In this document: positions 1 through 9,121 of the stretch, in pieces
Numbering within the stretch: position 1 is the first letter of the stretch
Layout of the letters: every line of letters begins with the position of its first letter
Source of the DNA: an uncultured Opitutia bacterium
Lineage (GTDB): Bacteria; Verrucomicrobiota; Verrucomicrobiia; Opitutales; Opitutaceae
Length of the DNA stretch: 64,000 bases
NCBI GenBank assembly: GCA_903859715.1
Contig: CAIONS010000056.1
Location: 248,001 to 312,000, forward strand
Direction: 5' to 3'
Position numbers and translations under genes: made by a program
Notes under the pieces: model-generated
What the model saw: only the letters and a program-made list of their open reading frames with translations
Told to the model about the DNA's origin: nothing
Databases searched by the model: none

Positions 1-64
1 CCCCGCGGAAATTACTGGCAGGACGCCTTTTTGTTTCCTGAACTTGGCGCCGACCTCATTGCCC

Positions 65-1315
65 ATGGAAAATTCCTTCACGCCGCGTCGGGTCGTCGTC
101 ACGGGTCTGGGCGCGGTGGTCTCCATCGGTCACACCGTCGACGCCTTTTGGGCGAGCCTGCTGGCCGGCCGTTGCGGGATTGAACGGGTGACGCACTTCG
201 ATCCCACGGCCTTTGCCAGCCAGATCGGCGCCGAAGTGCGCGACTGGGATGCGGCGCAGCACATGGATCCGAAGGAAGCCCGCCGCAACGACCGCTATAC
301 TCATTTTGCCTTCGCCGCCGCCCGCCAGGCCGTGACGGATGCGAAACTGGACGTCACGCATGAGAACGGCGACCGGGTCGGCGTGATCATCGGTTCCGGC
401 ATCGGGGGAATGCAGACCATCGAGACGCAGCATGACGTGATGCGCGCGCGCGGCCCGCGCCGGGTTTCACCGTTCATGATTCCCGCGCTGATCGGCAACA
501 TGGCCAGCGGGCTCATTGCCATCGAGCTGGGGGCCCGCGGGCCGAATTTCGGCATCGTCTCGGCCTGCGCGACGGGCACGCATGCGATCGGCGAGGCGGC
601 CCATGCCATCCGCCGGGGCGATGCGGACGTGATGGTCGCCGGGGGCAGCGAGGCCGCGATCACGGAGCAATCGTACGCGGGCTTCTGTTCGATGAAGGCG
701 ATGAGCACGCGCAACGATGCCCCGCAGAAAGCCTGCCGGCCCTTCGACCGGAACCGCGACGGCTTTATCATGGGTGAAGGCTCCGGCATCCTCGTCCTCG
801 AGTCTCTGGAGCACGCCCAGGCGCGCGGCGCACGCATCTACTGCGAACTGGCCGGCTACGCTGCCACGTGCGACGCGTTCCATATCACCCAGCCGGATCC
901 GGAAGGGCGGGGGCTTTCCCTGGCCATGACACGGGCATTGGCGCACGGCGGCGTGCGGCCGGACCAGGTGGACTACATCAACGCCCACGGCACCTCCACG
1001 CCCTACAACGACAAATTTGAGACCCTCGCCATCAAGAAGGTGTTCGGCGATCACGCCCGCAAGGTCGCGATCAGTTCGACGAAGTCCATGACCGGGCACC
1101 TGCTTGGCGCCGCGGGTGGCATCGAGTCGGTCATTGCGGTCAAAACGATCCAGACCGGCATGATCGCCCCGACGATCAACCTGGACGACCCGGACCCGGA
1201 CTGTGATCTCGATTATGTGCCCAACGTGGCGCGGGCCGCCACCGTGCGCACGGTGCTGAGCAACAACCTCGGCTTCGGTGGACAAAACGCCGCCGTGGTT
1301 TTCCGGGCGTTGTAG
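65..1315 (+). CDS. fabF: beta-ketoacyl-ACP synthase II
   Basis: This condensing enzyme of type II fatty-acid synthesis joins malonyl-ACP to a growing acyl-ACP in the cytoplasm. I chose the ATG at 65 rather than the upstream in-frame TTG at 44 because the protein then begins MENSFTPRRVVVTGLG, as in the family, and is 416 residues long (E. coli FabF is 413). The thiolase-fold active site is complete: Cys168 in SACATGTH, His308 in NAHGTSTP, Lys340 in STKSMTGH and His345. Each sits five positions after its E. coli counterpart. The next gene starts 12 bases downstream on the same strand. An acpP gene often lies just upstream, but the 64 bases before this start are too short to tell. Confidence 0.96.
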   Translation: MENSFTPRRVVVTGLGAVVSIGHTVDAFWASLLAGRCGIERVTHFDPTAFASQIGAEVRDWDAAQHMDPKEARRNDRYTHFAFAAARQAVTDAKLDVTHENGDRVGVIIGSGIGGMQTIETQHDVMRARGPRRVSPFMIPALIGNMASGLIAIELGARGPNFGIVSACATGTHAIGEAAHAIRRGDADVMVAGGSEAAITEQSYAGFCSMKAMSTRNDAPQKACRPFDRNRDGFIMGEGSGILVLESLEHAQARGARIYCELAGYAATCDAFHITQPDPEGRGLSLAMTRALAHGGVRPDQVDYINAHGTSTPYNDKFETLAIKKVFGDHARKVAISSTKSMTGHLLGAAGGIESVIAVKTIQTGMIAPTINLDDPDPDCDLDYVPNVARAATVRTVLSNNLGFGGQNAAVVFRAL

Positions 1316-1327
1316 CGGAGGGTGCGC

Positions 1328-1843
1328 ATGAGAGCGATCTGTGCCGTTCTGATCGCCCTCATGCTTGGTCTCGCAGCCTGCAAGCGGCGTCCCGCTGCTG
1401 AGTTGGCAGTGCCACCAACCCGCAGTGAAATCTGGGGCGCCATCCAGCCCATGGCCGAACGGTACCGGATGTCACCGGCGTTCATTTATGCACTGGTGGC
1501 TGCCGAGTCGAATTTCGACGCGATGGCACACAACGGCGAGGCCCGGGGCCTTTTGCAGCTCAAACCGCGAGCGTGGCGTGTGGTGTCGGCGTTGCCCTAT
1601 GACCCGGCGGTATGGAACTGGCGGACGAACCTGGAAGTGGGGATCGACTACCTCGCTTACTCGCGGTCGTACCTGCACAGGAAAAACGCATTTTCCTATC
1701 CGCTGCTCCTCGCGGCGTTTCACTATGGCTTGGACTACGTCGATGAGCGTGATTTCGCCATCGGGCGCATCCCGACTCCGAACAGCCCGATTTATCGAGA
1801 GCTCTGGTCAGGCAATCTCGCGCCGGTGGCGCCACCGCATTAG
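1328..1843 (+). CDS. lytic transglycosylase, SLT-domain lipoprotein
   Basis: Predicted murein lytic transglycosylase that cleaves peptidoglycan glycan strands at the envelope. The 171-residue protein starts with a lipoprotein signal (hydrophobic stretch ending LGLAAC, lipidated Cys at about residue 18). It then carries one SLT/lysozyme-like domain: the catalytic Glu lies in AAESNFD, followed by the family pattern [11 protein letters not shown]. The ATG at 1328 is preceded by GGAGGG at a good distance, so it is preferred over the GTG at 1322. It is much shorter than MltC/MltD and has no LysM or other extra domain. It follows fabF by 12 bases, probably co-transcribed. Its stop overlaps the convergent histidine-kinase stop by 4 bases. 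The family is clear but the exact subfamily is not. Confidence 0.85.
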   Translation: MRAICAVLIALMLGLAACKRRPAAELAVPPTRSEIWGAIQPMAERYRMSPAFIYALVAAESNFDAMAHNGEARGLLQLKPRAWRVVSALPYDPAVWNWRTNLEVGIDYLAYSRSYLHRKNAFSYPLLLAAFHYGLDYVDERDFAIGRIPTPNSPIYRELWSGNLAPVAPPH

Positions 1844-3651
1844 CCCGCCCGGGTGGCGAGAACAGTCCCGAGCCATTTTTCCAGGCAGGCATGCAGTTCC
1901 TCGCGACGCACGGGCTTGGCGAGGAAGTCATCCATGCCGGCGGCGGTGCACGCGGCGCGGTCCTCGGTCATGGCATTGGCGGTCAGCGCGATGATCGGAA
2001 GCCGGTGGCCATTGAGCCGCGAGCGAATGCGCTGGGTCGCCACGTAGCCGTCCATGCCCGGCATCTGGCAATCCATGAGCACCACGTCCCAGAGCTTGCT
2101 GGTCGCGAGTTCGACGGCGGATTCCCCGTTGTCCACGACGGTGCTCTGGAGACCGAGTTTTTCGAGCATCAGGCGGATCACATGCTGATTGACCCGGTCG
2201 TCCTCGACGATGAGCACGCGGCCGGAGAGCGGCTTGAACGGGGTGGCCGCCGCGATGGACCGGGCAGGGGCATCCGCCGGCGCCAGCGGCAGGGTGACTT
2301 CAAAGCTGAATTCCGAGCCGTGTCCCGGCTGGCTTTGCACGACGATGAGCCCGTTCATCCGCTGGACCAGCCGCTGGGAAATGGCCAGCCCGAGGCCGGT
2401 CCCGCCAAACCGCCGGCTCATGGAGCTGTCGCCCTGCGTGAAAACCTGGAAGAGCCGGTGCTGCGTGGCTTGGTCGATCCCGATGCCGGTGTCGGTGACA
2501 CTGAAACGCAGGGTGGCGGTGCGGGGATCCTGCCGCACGGCGCTCACGACCATCGCGATGCTGCCGCGCTCGGTGAACTTGATGGCATTGCCGACGAGGT
2601 TGAACAGCACCTGCTTCAGGCGTACCGCATCGCCGACGACCGCCGCGGGAAGATCGGGGGCGAGCCGGAGGGTGAGCTCGAGGTTCTTTTCCGTGGCACC
2701 GGGCCGCATCAGGGCCGCCACCTCGCCGGTCACGGCGGCGAGCGAGAACGAGAGCGACTCAAAGTCGAGCTTGCCGCTCTCAATCTTGGAGAAGTCGAGG
2801 ATATCGTTGAGCAACCGCATCAGGGTGTCGGCGGAACCGCTGGCGATCTCAGCGTGGGATTTTTGCTCGGCGTTGAGCAGCGAGGATTGCAGCACCTGGA
2901 GCATGCCCATGATGCCGTTCATCGGGGTGCGGATCTCGTGGCTCATCGTGGCGAGAAATTCGCTCTTCGCCTGGCTGGCGGCCTCCGCGCGGTGCTTGGC
3001 CTCGCTCAGGGTGACGACCAGCTGTTCGTTTTCAAAGATCAGCCGGAACAGCTGGCGTACCGAGGTGTGCTGCAGGTGGGCCGTGTGGATCAGGAAGGCG
3101 GCGTAGACGATGGTGATCGCGACGAGGGCCAGCCCGCCGGCGTCGGACATGGTGACGACGCGGGCGAGAATGGGCAGGAACGTGCACACCACATAGAGCC
3201 AGTAGCTGGACAGCACGGGGGCGAGGGAGCGGGCCGCTCCGGCGTTCATGCCGACAATGATGAAGACCAAGAGGAGCCGCGGCAGAATCTCGTGGGTGTT
3301 GAGGTAGAACCAGCCGGCCATGCCCCAGGTGACGCCGGCGAAGGCCAGCCCGAGCAGGAATACCCGCCGCCAGGCAGGCAGTTCGGCCGGCGGGGGATTG
3401 CGCCGCTTGAACGCAAGGTTGATCCCCAGCCGCAGCAGGGAAATGAGGAGGATGGTGGACAGCCACCCGACGTTCAGCGGGGTGGGAAAAAATTGCCCGG
3501 CGACCAGCACCAGGATGCCTGCCAGGACAAAATTTGAAAACAGGCCAAAGTTTGCCGACCGGTACAGCAGCCGGGTCATCTCATCCTCGACCTTGCGGTC
3601 GATGGCCGGGTCTACCACGGAGCCCTGGCTCGAGGATGCGGGTAAATCCAT
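1840..3651 (-). CDS. hybrid sensor histidine kinase with C-terminal receiver
   Basis: A membrane sensor of 603 residues. The N-terminal part (about 40-195) has five or six hydrophobic segments and no recognisable periplasmic domain. HisKA follows, with the phospho-accepting His238 in [11 protein letters not shown]. The HATPase domain has N-box [11 protein letters not shown] (about 351-361), DTGIG (387-391) and GGTGLGLA (416-423). A receiver domain occupies about 477-595, with acidic residues at EDD 483-485, phospho-acceptor Asp527 in [11 protein letters not shown], and Lys in LAKPV. Kinase and receiver in one chain suggest a phosphorelay that needs a separate Hpt protein, and none is seen nearby. 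The gene is monocistronic and convergent with the transglycosylase. The signal sensed cannot be told from the sequence. Confidence 0.93.
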   Translation of the reverse strand: MDLPASSSQGSVVDPAIDRKVEDEMTRLLYRSANFGLFSNFVLAGILVLVAGQFFPTPLNVGWLSTILLISLLRLGINLAFKRRNPPPAELPAWRRVFLLGLAFAGVTWGMAGWFYLNTHEILPRLLLVFIIVGMNAGAARSLAPVLSSYWLYVVCTFLPILARVVTMSDAGGLALVAITIVYAAFLIHTAHLQHTSVRQLFRLIFENEQLVVTLSEAKHRAEAASQAKSEFLATMSHEIRTPMNGIMGMLQVLQSSLLNAEQKSHAEIASGSADTLMRLLNDILDFSKIESGKLDFESLSFSLAAVTGEVAALMRPGATEKNLELTLRLAPDLPAAVVGDAVRLKQVLFNLVGNAIKFTERGSIAMVVSAVRQDPRTATLRFSVTDTGIGIDQATQHRLFQVFTQGDSSMSRRFGGTGLGLAISQRLVQRMNGLIVVQSQPGHGSEFSFEVTLPLAPADAPARSIAAATPFKPLSGRVLIVEDDRVNQHVIRLMLEKLGLQSTVVDNGESAVELATSKLWDVVLMDCQMPGMDGYVATQRIRSRLNGHRLPIIALTANAMTEDRAACTAAGMDDFLAKPVRREELHACLEKWLGTVLATRAG

Positions 3652-3734
3652 GGCCGCTAATTTGTCCGAAATGATCGTGGGCGAAAGCGAATTCGCCCGT
3701 GACTCATGATCCAGTCCGGCCGGGGTTTACCAAC

Positions 3735-3763
3735 AAAAAGGCCCGCGGAATCAACCGCGGGCC
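3735..3763 (-). terminator. Rho-independent terminator of rpmB
   Basis: On the minus strand a perfect 9-bp stem GGCCCGCGG/CCGCGGGCC with a 6-base loop is followed by TTTTTG. It lies 23 bases past the rpmB stop and points away from it. It is one of only two textbook terminators in the window. Confidence 0.9.
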
Positions 3764-3786
3764 GGGAAACGGGGAAAGGGCGTGAC

Positions 3787-4017
3787 TCAGGCCTTCTGGA
3801 CGAGCCCGGCCTTGATGGCCTTGACCGAGACGAGCAGGCGCTTCGTGCCGCCATTGGGCATTTTGACGCGGATGCGCTGCAGATTCGGACGGAATTTACG
3901 CTTCGTGATGCTGGTCACGTGCGTACCGATCCCGCCGCTCTTTTTCGACTGACCTTTACGGTTGATGATCGAGCCCTTGACGGGGCGACGACCGGTGATT
4001 GCGCAGATTCTAGCCAT
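3787..4017 (-). CDS. rpmB: 50S ribosomal protein L28
   Basis: A structural protein of the large ribosomal subunit, 76 residues, starting MARICAITGRRPVKG as is usual for L28. The basic core (SITKRKFRPNLQRIRVKMPNG) and the C-terminal KRLLVSVKAIKAG segment match the family. No zinc-binding CxxC pairs are present, so it is the zinc-independent form. The gene stands alone here, with its own terminator and without rpmG beside it. It lies between the histidine kinase and the methyltransferase, all on the minus strand. Confidence 0.95.
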   Translation of the reverse strand: MARICAITGRRPVKGSIINRKGQSKKSGGIGTHVTSITKRKFRPNLQRIRVKMPNGGTKRLLVSVKAIKAGLVQKA

Positions 4018-4078
4018 GGTTTTGAGTGATTAAAGGGTCATACGTAAAGGTTGGCCGTCGGGCGACGCAAGGGGAATT

Positions 4079-5071
4079 TTAACGTCGCGCGGCATGCAGC
4101 ACCTGGAATTTCTGGCCGAGGTGCGAGGGATGCAGAAGTTGCAGCAGGCCAAGTTTTTTCTGGCTGAAGCGTGCTGCCTCGGCCGCGGTGGTGGCGGCAA
4201 TGAAGGTGGCGGCATGATGGATGAAAAAGGCTTCCTGTGATTCGACTGTCGTTGAAGCAAATCCCTGCCTCGCGAGCGCGGCCGCAAGCCAATCCCAGCA
4301 AATATGGCAGGTGAGGTCCTGTTCGCCCGGCTGGGCGAGGAGATGGTTCGACTGGGTATGGCGGTGGTAGGCGCGGGCAGTGCCGGCGGGAGTCGCCTCG
4401 GTCAGTTCCCGCCAGGATTTGCCGTAGTCGAACGCGAGGAAAAGGCCGCTCCAGCGTTGCGCGCCAATCCGCTCGGCGAGCGCCCTGGCGGCGAGTGGGG
4501 CATCGATAATATAGCCCTCGGGCCCCGTTGCAGGAAACTCGGCAGGTGCGACTGTGGGCAGGATGATTTCGGCCAGGGCGCCATCGCGAAGAGCCACGCC
4601 GAGTTCCTGCCACGCATGGCCGCGGAAAACGAAGCGGCGGAAAGGCTGGGCATCGAAGAGTTCGTTGGAAAACACCACGCAGGGTCCGGCCAGTTCGAGC
4701 GCATCCTCCAGCCGCAGCGTGCGGACCACCCGAAAGGGATGGGCGACTCCGGCCAGCACACTGCGGCCGGGCTCGGCACCGATTTCGATGAACGTGAAAG
4801 TGCCGGGATCTTGCCCTGCCAACAGCGTGACCACCGCGGCCGCGACGAGTTCGCCAAACAGAGGCCCGCTGGTGCTGGCGGTATAAAAATCCGTGCCTGG
4901 CCCGTAGCCCACGCGCGGTCGCGGCTGGCGGTAATAGCCCAGCACCGGATGATAGAGGGCGAGCTCCATGAATTCCGCAAAGGTCATGACCCCTTCCGCG
5001 CCGGCACGGAGGCGGAAAGCGGCGATAAATTCCGCGGAAGGCGCGAGGGATGGCGTGACAGACGAACCCAT
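4079..5071 (-). CDS. SAM-dependent methyltransferase, MidA/NDUFAF7 family
   Basis: A 330-residue class I methyltransferase of the MidA (former DUF185) family. In eukaryotes these proteins methylate an arginine of a complex I subunit, and in bacteria the substrate is usually unknown. Seen here are the N-terminal family segment (MTFAEFMELALYHPVLGYY), the SAM-binding motif FIEIGAEPG at about residues 94-102, and SNELFDAQPFRR, the family version of the post-I loop. The start at 5071 is 16 bases from the start of the divergent protease gene, so the two promoters must overlap each other or the neighbouring coding region. Assignment to the family is firm; the substrate is unknown. Confidence 0.85.
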   Translation of the reverse strand: MGSSVTPSLAPSAEFIAAFRLRAGAEGVMTFAEFMELALYHPVLGYYRQPRPRVGYGPGTDFYTASTSGPLFGELVAAAVVTLLAGQDPGTFTFIEIGAEPGRSVLAGVAHPFRVVRTLRLEDALELAGPCVVFSNELFDAQPFRRFVFRGHAWQELGVALRDGALAEIILPTVAPAEFPATGPEGYIIDAPLAARALAERIGAQRWSGLFLAFDYGKSWRELTEATPAGTARAYHRHTQSNHLLAQPGEQDLTCHICWDWLAAALARQGFASTTVESQEAFFIHHAATFIAATTAAEAARFSQKKLGLLQLLHPSHLGQKFQVLHAARR

Positions 5072-5087
5072 TTACAAAACGAAGCAG

Positions 5088-6392
5088 ATGCACACAGTGA
5101 CCCGGATGCTCAAACGCATTCTCATTGTTGCCGCAGGCATCGTGCTGGGCGTGGTCCTCTCGCTGGGCGCGGCGCGGCTGGCGCTGGCGTGGGGATTGTT
5201 TCCCAACCGGGACTTGGACCGCTCATCGTCCTACGTGAAGGAAGTGCTGCAGCTCGTGAACGAGAACTATGTGGATGCCAAGGCGTCCGACTACGACCAG
5301 CTCGCGAAATCCGCCATCCACGGCATGGTGGAGTCGCTGGATCCGCACTCGGAATTTTTGGAGTCGAAGGACTACACGGTACTGGAGGAGGAGTTGAGCG
5401 GGGATTTCAGCGGCATCGGAGTGCAGGTCGAAATGCGCAAGGGCCGGGTCCTCGTCATTGCGCCCATCGCCGGATCACCGGGTGATCGCGCAGGCATCCT
5501 GCGGGGCGATGAAATCGTCCGCGTCGACGGCAAACTGTTGGAGAAAGGTTTGACCATGGACGGGGTGATTGACCGCCTGCGCGGCAAGCCGAACACGCCG
5601 GTGACGGTCGGGCTATACCGTGCGAGCACGGCCAAAACCTTCGAGCTTACCCTGATGCGCAAAATGATCCAGCAGGAGAGCGTCCGGGACGTGCGGGTGC
5701 TGCCGGCGCACACCGGTTATATCGAGGTGACGGAATTTTCCGATCACACAGGCGAGGAATTTGCCAATGCGCTCGACCGGCTGCTGAAGGAAGGGATCGA
5801 CAGCCTGGTCATCGACCTGCGGGGCAATCCCGGCGGCTTGCTGGATGCCGCGGTGGAGGTGGCCGAGCCGTTTTTCAAGAAGGGCGAACTCATCGTCTAC
5901 ACGCAGGGCCGCAAGCCGGCGGACCGCGAGGAGTACCGCGCGGAAGCCGATGGCGCGCCGCTCACGCTGCCGGTCGCTATCCTCATCAATGCGGGCAGTG
6001 CCAGCGCGGCGGAGGTGGTCACGGGTGCCCTCAAGGACACCGGACGCGCGGTTGTCGTGGGCGAGCGCTCCTTTGGCAAGGGGTCGGTCCAGTCCATCTT
6101 CAAGCTGAAGAACGGGGAAGGCCTGCGCCTGACCACGGCCCGTTATTTCACGCCGGGCGGCGTGAGCATCCACCAGAAGGGCATCAGCCCGCAGGTGGAG
6201 GTCGTGATGACGCCGGACGAGGACAGCAAACTCCGCCTGCAGCATCTGCGTTCCGACGTGACGGATCCGAAGGATTTCAAGGAGCGCTTTGGATTTTATC
6301 CCATCGAGGACCGGCAGCTCCAGGCCGCGCTGGATGTCCTCAAGGGCATCAATCTCCTTGCGGACCGGGCCTCGCCGGCGGAGGCCCGCTAG
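5088..6392 (+). CDS. C-terminal processing peptidase, S41 family
   Basis: An envelope serine protease of the CtpA/Prc type, 434 residues. It has an N-terminal membrane anchor or signal (about residues 9-37), a PDZ domain (about 100-190, with GIGVQV and the carboxylate-binding loop near GDRAGILRGDEIV), and the S41 domain. The catalytic Ser306 (in GSASAAE) and Lys331 (in GERSFGKGS) are 25 residues apart, the same spacing as in E. coli Prc. The ATG at 5088 is chosen; one at 5106 would also keep the anchor, and an extension further upstream would run antisense through midA. tsaD begins 5 bases after the stop, so the two are probably co-transcribed. Confidence 0.92.
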   Translation: MHTVTRMLKRILIVAAGIVLGVVLSLGAARLALAWGLFPNRDLDRSSSYVKEVLQLVNENYVDAKASDYDQLAKSAIHGMVESLDPHSEFLESKDYTVLEEELSGDFSGIGVQVEMRKGRVLVIAPIAGSPGDRAGILRGDEIVRVDGKLLEKGLTMDGVIDRLRGKPNTPVTVGLYRASTAKTFELTLMRKMIQQESVRDVRVLPAHTGYIEVTEFSDHTGEEFANALDRLLKEGIDSLVIDLRGNPGGLLDAAVEVAEPFFKKGELIVYTQGRKPADREEYRAEADGAPLTLPVAILINAGSASAAEVVTGALKDTGRAVVVGERSFGKGSVQSIFKLKNGEGLRLTTARYFTPGGVSIHQKGISPQVEVVMTPDEDSKLRLQHLRSDVTDPKDFKERFGFYPIEDRQLQAALDVLKGINLLADRASPAEAR

Positions 6393-6397
6393 CGCGC

Positions 6398-7435
6398 ATG
6401 ATCCTCGCGCTGGAAAGCTCGTGCGATGAGACTGCGGTGGCCGTGTTCGATCCGGCCCGCGGCGTGGTGGGCGAATGGGTGCACAGCCAGATTGCGCTGC
6501 ACGGCCGGCATGGCGGCGTGGTGCCCGACCTGGCCACACGCGAGCACCTGCGGCATTTTCCGCCGCTGCTCGAGCGGGCGAAGGCCGGGACGGATTTTTC
6601 CCAGGTGACCGGCGTTGCCGTGACCAACGGCCCCGGGCTGGCGGCCTGCCTCGCGATCGGCGTGGCGGCGGCGAAGTCGCTGGCGCTGGCCTGGCGCGTG
6701 CCAGTGATGGGCGTGAATCACCTCCGCGGCCATGTGTGGTCACCCTTCATCGGTCTGCATGCGGAATCGCCCGGGGAATTTGAGGCCCGGCTGGGGGCCT
6801 TGCTGCCGCACCTCGGGCTGATCGTGTCGGGCGGCAACACGCTGCTTTTCACGTTGGGGGCCGACCGGCGGGTGACCGTGATCTCCTCGACGCGCGACGA
6901 CGCGGCGGGGGAAGCGCTCGACAAGGGTGCCAAGCTCCTCGGGTTGGGTTATCCGGGCGGGCCGTTGATCGAAAAGCTCGCGGGCACGGGGCGGCCCGAT
7001 GCCTTTGATTTTCCCCGCGGGATCGGCCGGCGGGACGAATTGGATTTCAGTTTCTCCGGCGTGAAGACGAGCCTGCGTTACCAGATTGAGAAAATGACGC
7101 CGGCGGAGGTTTCGGCCCGCCTGCCGGACCTGTGCGCCAGTTATCAGCAGGCCGTGCTGGATGCACTGACCCGCAAAACACGGGTGGCGCTTCAGCAAGG
7201 TGGCGGGAAATTCCGCAGTCTGGGCCTTTCGGGCGGAGTGGCCAACAATCGTGCCTTGCGCGCCGCGATGGAAGCCGTCGGGCGGTCTGCGCGTATTCCG
7301 TGTCTGGCGGCCCAGCCTCAGCACACGGGTGACAACGCCGGCATGATCGCCTTTGCCGCCTGGGCGGACACGACCGGGGTCGACCGCACCGCGGGCATGG
7401 ACCTGCGGGTCGAGCCGAGTGCGAGAGTGGCGTGA
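6398..7435 (+). CDS. tsaD: tRNA N6-threonylcarbamoyladenosine transferase TsaD
   Basis: Transfers the threonylcarbamoyl group to A37 of ANN-decoding tRNAs, working with TsaB, TsaC and TsaE. The 345-residue protein starts MILALESSCDETAVAVFD, typical of the ASKHA fold. It has the metal-binding pair in NHLRGH, the nucleotide loop ESGGNTLL-like segment (VSGGNTLLFTLG), SFSGVKTSL and a C-terminal HTGDNAGMIAFA motif. The length is close to E. coli TsaD (337). It follows the S41 protease by 5 bases and ends at the first base of a large inverted repeat shared with the convergent rpoN. Confidence 0.96.
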   Translation: MILALESSCDETAVAVFDPARGVVGEWVHSQIALHGRHGGVVPDLATREHLRHFPPLLERAKAGTDFSQVTGVAVTNGPGLAACLAIGVAAAKSLALAWRVPVMGVNHLRGHVWSPFIGLHAESPGEFEARLGALLPHLGLIVSGGNTLLFTLGADRRVTVISSTRDDAAGEALDKGAKLLGLGYPGGPLIEKLAGTGRPDAFDFPRGIGRRDELDFSFSGVKTSLRYQIEKMTPAEVSARLPDLCASYQQAVLDALTRKTRVALQQGGGKFRSLGLSGGVANNRALRAAMEAVGRSARIPCLAAQPQHTGDNAGMIAFAAWADTTGVDRTAGMDLRVEPSARVA

Positions 7436-7436
7436 C

Positions 7437-7621
7437 GATTTCGGATTGCGGATACCGGAAACCGGATAGTTAGAAAGGCGGGCAGATCTCTTTTGCCCAG
7501 CGAAGCCCTTGAAGTCGGCGTCTCGCATGCGCGGACAAACTTGGATGAGCGATCACTGTGCCACATGTCGCAGGCGGCTGTGCCTGGCCTATCCGGTTTC
7601 CGGTATCCGCAATCCGAAATC
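7437..7621. repeat. 33-bp perfect inverted repeat between tsaD and rpoN
   Basis: Arms at 7437-7469 and 7589-7621 are perfect reverse complements over 33 bp, separated by 119 bp. The left arm begins right after the tsaD stop, and the right arm includes the last bases of the rpoN stop region. The arms read GATTTCGGATTGCGGATACC and onward. It fills the convergent gap and could act as a two-way transcription barrier; there is no U-tract. No second copy of this arm was seen in the window. Confidence 0.9.
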
Positions 7622-9092
7622 ACTTATAGTCGCGCCGAAGATTGCTCGGGAGGATGCCGAGTTCCTCGCGGTACTTGGCGACGGTACGGCGGGCGAGGGT
7701 GAGGCCCTTTTCCTGGAGCTTGGCGACGAGTTCCTGGTCGCTCAGGGGGGCGGCCTTGTCCTCCACGGCGACGAGATCGGCGAGCATCTCTTTTACGCTG
7801 GTGTTGGAAACCGAGGCGCCGCTGTCGGCCTGGTAGCCGGTGGTGAAGAAGAATTTGAAGTCAAAGATGCCGTGGGGCGTCTTCATGTACTTGTTCGCGA
7901 TCGCGCGGCTGACCGTGGTCTCGTGCACGCCGACGATGTCGGCGATCTGCGTCATCGTGAGCGGTTGCAGGCTGGCGACGCCTTTCTCGAAGAAGGGCGT
8001 CTGCGCCTTGATGATCTCGCGGGTGATGCGCTCGATGGTCCGCTGGCGCTGCTCGATGGAGTCGATCAGGAATTTCCCGGAGCGCATCCGCTCGCGCAGG
8101 TATTCGCGCTCATCTTTCGACAGCGTGCCCTTGGCGATGAGGTCGCGGTAGGTGCTGGAGATGCGCAGGCGTGGGATGTAGTCGTTGTTAAGGTGGATTT
8201 TCCACTCGGTGCCTTCCTGTTCGACGATGACGTCGGGCACGACCACCCGGTTGTTGTCCTCGGCGAAACGGCGGCCGGGGGCGGGATCGAGCTTCCCGAT
8301 TTCCTCGATGGCCGCTTGGATGTCGTCCGCGGGCGCGCCGAGCTTGCGGGCCAGCTCCGGGATGCGGCGGCGGGAGAGCAGCTCAAACTGGTCGCGAATC
8401 ATCCGGGCCGCGAGCGCCTCGCCCCGACCCTTGGCCTTCAGCTGGGCCAGCAGACACTCGGCAAGCGTCTGGCTGCCGATGCCGGGCGGGTCGAAGCTTT
8501 GGAGCAGCTGCAGGGCCTCAAGGATCGTTTCGTACGGCAGCCCGGTTTGCAGCGCGATATCGGCGGGCGGCTGGGCCAGGAATCCCCGGTCATCGAGGCT
8601 TCCGATCAGGTGTTGCAGGGCCGCGAGCAACGGCGCGGAGAGATCGTCAAGTGCCACCTGCTGCATGAGGTGCTCCTGCAGCGAGGTTTCGCTGACCAAT
8701 GAGTCAAAGAAATGCTGGCGCTTCTCTGCGTCCTCCGCGGTGTGGGTCTGAGTGCCGCCGGCGCTCGACATGTGGTCGCGCCAGTCCTGGTCGAGCTTGC
8801 CGAGGATCTCGAACTGCTTGTCGAAATCCATTTCCTCGCGGTGATCGCCATCGTCGGAAGATCCGACGGCGCCCTCTTCCTCGGGCGACGGCTCGGGGCC
8901 CTTGTCGATGCTTTCGCCGTCCATCGGCTGCTCCTCGAGCGTGGGATTGGACTGCAACTCTTCCTGGATGACGGACCGCAAATCCAACGCGGCCACCTGA
9001 AGGATTTTCAAGGAATGCCGAAGCTGCGGCGCGAGAACAAGGGACTGGGTCTGGCGCTGGCGGAGATCGTGGCTAAATCCGGGCCCGCTCAT
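7620..9092 (-). CDS. rpoN: RNA polymerase sigma-54 factor
   Basis: Sigma factor for -24/-12 promoters opened by AAA+ enhancer-binding proteins. It is 490 residues long (E. coli 477). Region I (about 1-50) is glutamine- and leucine-rich (RQTQSLVLAPQLRHSLKILQ). An acidic region II (about 55-100) precedes the core-binding and helix-turn-helix domains (MTQIADIVGVHETTVSRAIANKYM has the HTH). The RpoN box ARRTVAKYRE lies near residue 470. The Ser/Thr kinase gene lies 29 bases upstream on the same strand, so the two are likely one transcript. No enhancer-binding protein gene lies in the window. Confidence 0.97.
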   Translation of the reverse strand: MSGPGFSHDLRQRQTQSLVLAPQLRHSLKILQVAALDLRSVIQEELQSNPTLEEQPMDGESIDKGPEPSPEEEGAVGSSDDGDHREEMDFDKQFEILGKLDQDWRDHMSSAGGTQTHTAEDAEKRQHFFDSLVSETSLQEHLMQQVALDDLSAPLLAALQHLIGSLDDRGFLAQPPADIALQTGLPYETILEALQLLQSFDPPGIGSQTLAECLLAQLKAKGRGEALAARMIRDQFELLSRRRIPELARKLGAPADDIQAAIEEIGKLDPAPGRRFAEDNNRVVVPDVIVEQEGTEWKIHLNNDYIPRLRISSTYRDLIAKGTLSKDEREYLRERMRSGKFLIDSIEQRQRTIERITREIIKAQTPFFEKGVASLQPLTMTQIADIVGVHETTVSRAIANKYMKTPHGIFDFKFFFTTGYQADSGASVSNTSVKEMLADLVAVEDKAAPLSDQELVAKLQEKGLTLARRTVAKYREELGILPSNLRRDYK

Positions 9093-9121
9093 GAGCTGGA
9101 TGATGACTGTCGGTTCTCATC

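Noticed and set aside
1-64. Possible acpP end upstream of fabF
   Set aside because: Gene order elsewhere suggests it, but these bases show no acpP-like C-terminus that I can identify.
1891-3537. Open frame of 548 codons on the + strand
   Set aside because: It is antisense to the histidine kinase, and its translation is low-complexity, His/Asp/Gly/Arg-rich, typical of shadow frames in GC-rich DNA.
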